From Magicicada septendecula (Eukaryota; Arthropoda; Insecta; Hemiptera; Cicadidae), in NCBI GenBank assembly GCA_034769895.1, contig CM068372.1:233138843-233202842 (forward strand): 64,000 nt of DNA. Reading direction: 5' to 3'. The translations under genes were made by a program, and so were the position numbers. Shown in pieces: positions 59,790 to 64,000 of the stretch. Position 1 is the first letter of the stretch; every line of letters begins with the position of its first letter. The notes under the pieces are model-generated. The model saw nothing but the letters and a program-made list of their open reading frames with translations, was not told where the DNA came from and did not search any database.

Positions 59790-62700
59790 TCACTGTTATT
59801 TGCGTGTAGTAAGTCGAATTGTACCTTCTCTTACCATTTACGGGTAAACCGTATCTCTCACCGTTTGGTTTGAATATTGCCGCCTCGCCACCTGATTGGC
59901 GCACGCCTTTCTGCAGTATCGATTTGGCTAACGTCTTGTTTTGAGGTTTTCACTTCAATAAATTTTTATTTATTATCGTAATTTACTCGAATCAAACTTA
60001 CAGTGTTGCAGAATAAGAATATTTATTAACACTTTGATAGGTTTCAATTATTTAGTAGTACATTAATTTTATTTCTTGCACCTGCTATTACAGTTGCTCA
60101 GTTGGCATGCTCAGTTCCAATGTTTTGTATACATACCGTCTTGACGGTTATCGTAGGTTTACAATTAAAATGGTTTTACTCAGGGGCGTTAATAAGTCCT
60201 TTTGGCTACAGAAATATTTGACTACGGCTAAAATACACAAACTTATAATAATCCTTAATACTAGGTACACAAAAAAATCAATATTTCAATACATTCGAGT
60301 GAGTAATCATCAATGAGATTTAGTAAAAAAAATTTTGGTTAGGATTTGTCAATTAGAAATGTTTGTTAACTATTTATTATATCTCAATTTAAATAATTAT
60401 CGATTGATTAAAGTTCAAATAGTGATATTACCAATACCTTCAGTTCTAAATCAGAATAGTGATCAGTGAAGTGAAAATTGTGGTTTATTATTGTTGATAG
60501 AAAAATTTGGAATTCGTTTAATGGGATTATTGTTTATACTCATCAATTTTCGATGGAGCTTCTGCGATGCCGTCTTCTTCTTCCGGATGGATTCAGTAGT
60601 CTTCTATTCTTCGGAATCTCATTAATCTCGTCCAGACGGTTTTTCCGGTAAACTTCGGCCTCGTACTCGTTCTGCGATCGTCCGTCTTCTTGAATTGAAG
60701 TAGGTCCTTATGATCTTCCTTCGGGATTAGTCGTCATCTATTCTTCCAGACGTCTTCTTGATTTCCTTGGGTAATTATGGGTTGTGAACAAATTTAATAA
60801 ATAATATATTATCCAGGGTTCCCTGGGCTGCTATCATAATCTTCCTTTCCTTTGATTTTAGTTAAAATTCACTTATTTGGAATTAAATTTTGGGGTGAGA
60901 GCTACTCAATCCGCCCTCGGCGTCGGTCAATAATGGACTATCGAAAATCTAACGGTTTTTTGGCAATAAATTTCGGTTGCTATGGTTACCTAATAAATTA
61001 TGCTAATTCTCATTGGTCATTAATTTAAGTCATTGTTATGTTTTAATGTCTTATTTTAGTTTAATTTTACAAAATATCTTCAAATGAAGATTTCTATCTT
61101 ATATTAATAGCTAGGTTTATTACATGAATACCATTGTTCATAATTTTTTATAAGGGTCATTTTGATATCCCTCATGGTCACTTTTGAGTAGCTAATTACA
61201 TTTTTGTTAATTTTCATATTTATATTTTACATATATTTTATTCAAAATAGGCTGTTATCCATACATTTTGGTATTAGGAATACTCACTTAATTTGTTTAA
61301 ACATTTGGTATACTCTGCTTCGATATTGGACTATTATTTGTTCTCAAATTTACTAAATTCTTATTTAACAGTTAAGCCTAGAGCCTAGATTTTACTATGC
61401 TACTATCTAACATTTCTTAGTAGCTTCTTACCTTTACATTTGGTATTTTTAACACAATTTTTTAACAAAACAAGCAATAAACATTGGTGTTCCTAACTCC
61501 ACCTCTTATTATAGTAATAAACATTTTCTTTACAGGTTCAAGCCTGAAATAACTTTAACTACCTTTCTGCTCCCTTCTACTATCTGGTTCAATTAACAAT
61601 TCATTACATTATATTGGTTCTTTTAAAACAGTAACAACATCCTTATTATACTAACATTAATTTATACTTTACACAATATATACTATTCCTCCATTCCTTC
61701 ACTAGAAAAAAAATGTCTATCGTTCTTGTTTGTCCTTCATTCCAATGCCTTAATTTCTATCTTATCCTATAATCCTTATTACCTATGGCTTACTTTACTT
61801 ACATTATAATAAGTTCCTCTTACTTACTAGTACAAAGTTTATCACTGGTCTTCCTGTTATTCTAATACAGTTTACTAATTAGAATACTTTTTGAAGTTCA
61901 CCAACTACACTTTTTCCTTCATAGAAGGTTTTTTACTTATACACTTTCACTCACTATGTGCAACATGCTATTACTACATGTCACCACTTTATATTAATAT
62001 ACTCCTTCGTCCACTCACTTAATTATTCACTGGGTTGTTTATTGATGTTAGTATCATCATGGGGTTACTGATTACAATTGTTTATTTTATTTTCCCTTCA
62101 CAAATGATCACTTTTGGTAATTAACTGTGGCCTTGATTTGCCTTAGGGTATGTTTACTAGTTTTGATTATATTCATCACTATTTATTAGGGTGTGTGTAT
62201 TATTAATTCCCTAACTTATATTTATAAACACATTCCTTTATCAATAAAATATACATAATATTATTATCCTTCATTAACATTATTAACCTAGGTAAATCTC
62301 ATCTACACTCTAATTACATTAGTTCATTTATTAACATACAGAATAATGGTCATTATTCGGGATTTACAATGTTCATTCTTAATGTCTTGATTACATTTGG
62401 TTCTTAGCTTCTTCTTCATTGTTCCGTGGTTCCTTTTGTATTTATCCGATCTATTGTGTCAGGTCATTGTCAGTTTATCAGTCATTTGTCATTTGGGTTA
62501 TTGGGTTATTGATCTCTGAGTTTATAAGTTTTTGCCTCTTATTCTTGTCTTCAGCTTATTTAATTCATAGTTACTGTGGATCTTTACTACCTTATGTCAT
62601 GTTACATAATGCATCGCCACCAAAATTGATTATTTCGAAACAAAGATTATTATATTTTTTCTGAAATCATCAATATAATTCATTTAATCAAGTTGTTATT

Positions 62701-63660
62701 ATTCAGGAATTCATTCATCGCTACTTTCTTTTTTTTCATTTTTTATTAAGTCATGATTCATAATATGGTATTTGGTATTATTTTTTTTTTCTTTATTATT
62801 CCCTTTTATGTTCTATTTCCCTAAAATTTTTCTTCTCTCCCCTTCATATAAATTGGTACTAGCCAGAGAGCACGTGTGGCTCTATTACTCTGCTATCCAT
62901 TTATACACATTTTGAGTTCAGAGGCCTTGCCTATCTGCTCAATAATATAAATAATTGTTGGACGTATCTCAACATAAAATCATCATATAATAATATTCAT
63001 AATAATTATAATAATAGTCGTTCATTTCCGACTCACATAATATCAATACAATAAAACACTTTTGTGATTAATTATTCTCTCTTTTATACATCTCATTACC
63101 TTTTCATCTCAGTGACTTATTTGGATTCCTTCGTTTAAGCTTATGGCGATATTTAATAGGCATTTTGTATTGTTTCATTAGCTTATTTTATATGGTAGTG
63201 ATTTTATTTGTTATCACTTTATTTTTCATTTATATTTAAACTTAACATTGTAGCTGGTTTCTGGCTCATTTATATTTTTTTCATTGATTGTTCAGTTAAT
63301 CGGTCAGTGTTATTTTTTATTTGATTGTCTTGTCTTTTCTTTTGTGAAACGTTAATTTTTTATTATTCCCTTTTGGTGACAGGGTTAGTTAATGAGTTAT
63401 GTAGCGTAATCATTATTTGTGTAACATTTAATTATTTTATATCAATTTTTTATGATATTTCATTATACATATTTTCAAAATTACATGGGTTTACACATTT
63501 TGTTTCACACTTGGTTGTAAGTTGTACTTACTTTGTTGTGAATTTAGCTTATCTTTCTTCTAAATTCCCTTTCATTCATATAATAATATCAATCAAATAC
63601 TTATTGTAAGTTGTGCTTACTTTAATTTTTTGAATTTTGATAATTGTTCTGCTCCAAATT
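59790..63660. other. AT-rich sequence without recognised genes, possible 3' region of element V
   Basis: 3.9 kb, strongly AT-rich, with small open frames only. On the minus strand it lies downstream of element V's integrase, so its right part is probably V's 3' untranslated region and LTR. A G+C-richer patch at 60,550-60,790, with repeated GTCTTCTT-like words, could be an LTR R/U5-like region. No matching copy is available to set ends. A Leu/Phe-rich frame at 63,325-63,609 is incidental. Confidence 0.35.
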
Positions 63661-63664
63661 CTCT

Positions 63665-64000
63665 TTAACTTTCTGACACTGTTTCATAATATTTTTTCAA
63701 AGAAGACTGGTTGTAAGTCCCTTTTATTTTCTTGGTTGTTATCTCACTTATGACATAGGTATTGTTTTGGTTGTCCTTTACAATGAGATAGGGTCCATTG
63801 TACAATAACAGCAATTTCTTTGTGATTCCCTCTCTGGAACTTGGTAACTCTCGGTTCCGTATTAGCACCTTTTCTCCTTCATGATACCGGATTGCTTTCG
63901 GTTGAATTCTGTGATATTTAGCCTTTTTCTTTTCTATTTGCTCCGTTATCTTGCTATAGAATCTAGCGTTATCGAATTGGTATACTGGATTGGTGGGGAA
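63665..64000 (-). mobile_element. pol: Element V: Ty3/Gypsy-type integrase C-terminus, running off the window
   Basis: The minus-strand frame is open from the window edge to a stop at 63,665, about 111 codons. It shows a basic, Lys-rich helix (KITEQIEKKKAKYHRIQP), EGEKVLIRNREL and YNGPYLIVKDNQNNTYVI (GPY/F module), ending with SSLKKYYE. The same arrangement ends element X's integrase (LFNGPYKLRE). It is the C-terminal end of a Gypsy-type Pol whose other parts lie beyond 64,000. Integrity cannot be judged from this piece. Confidence 0.8.

Noticed and set aside
60181-60200. CAGGGGCGTTAATAAG considered as a second hAT terminus
   Set aside because: Wrong orientation to pair with the left end at 54,298, and similarity is limited to a few bases.

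Overview
This looks like AT-rich, intron-poor, repeat-dominated DNA from a large arthropod genome, most likely an insect. The evidence is the Ty3/Gypsy-type LTR elements, Penelope-like elements (PLEs), a ZMYM1-type hAT transposon, long TG/TA microsatellites and tracts with GACA/CAGA-rich tails. I see no host gene, tRNA or rRNA that I can support; almost all recognisable sequence is mobile DNA.

Left part (1-23.2 kb). A 3' Penelope fragment (about 1.09-1.66 kb) is followed by unassigned sequence with a 44-bp tandem repeat. Then comes a three-layer nest of Gypsy-type elements. Element X (minus strand) is an old remnant: integrase at 4.3-5.3 kb and an RNase H tail at 22.64-22.81 kb. It is split by element Y (minus, 5,406-22,639), which has gag-like sequence followed by a very acidic region and no visible pol. 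Y's right LTR is split by element Z (plus, 12,512-22,385), a young, long-LTR Gypsy with gag and pol, flanked by the 4-bp duplication ACTT. Y's left LTR preserves the uninterrupted version of the Z insertion site.

Middle part (23.2-53.2 kb). The most unusual structure here is a 30-kb array built from one minus-strand LTR-element family. It has seven full or partial copies of a 1,130-bp LTR (TGTAACGG...CCGTTACA) separated by six internal segments. Those segments consist mainly of about 160-bp tandem repeats (roughly 50 copies in all). One internal segment was further amplified as four 1.5-1.6-kb units, each with a variable (TG)n tract. The same 4 bp (ACCC) lie outside the first and last LTR ends, which suggests that the array grew in place from a single insertion. 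A separate young element W (37,101-44,305, gag plus protease only, LTRs nearly identical) is inserted in one internal segment.

Right part (53.2-64 kb). This holds a decayed hAT transposase gene (55.45-58.12 kb), a 5'-truncated Penelope element on the minus strand (58.5-59.8 kb), about 4 kb of AT-rich sequence without recognisable genes, and the integrase C-terminus of a further minus-strand Gypsy element (V) running off the window end.

The elements are related. The gag proteins of Z, Y and W resemble one another. Y and Z share the sequence around the polypurine tract and the LTR terminus GGGGTTTCA. Y and W carry gag but lack visible pol, so they may depend on relatives such as Z. Identities and copy counts given here were estimated by eye.
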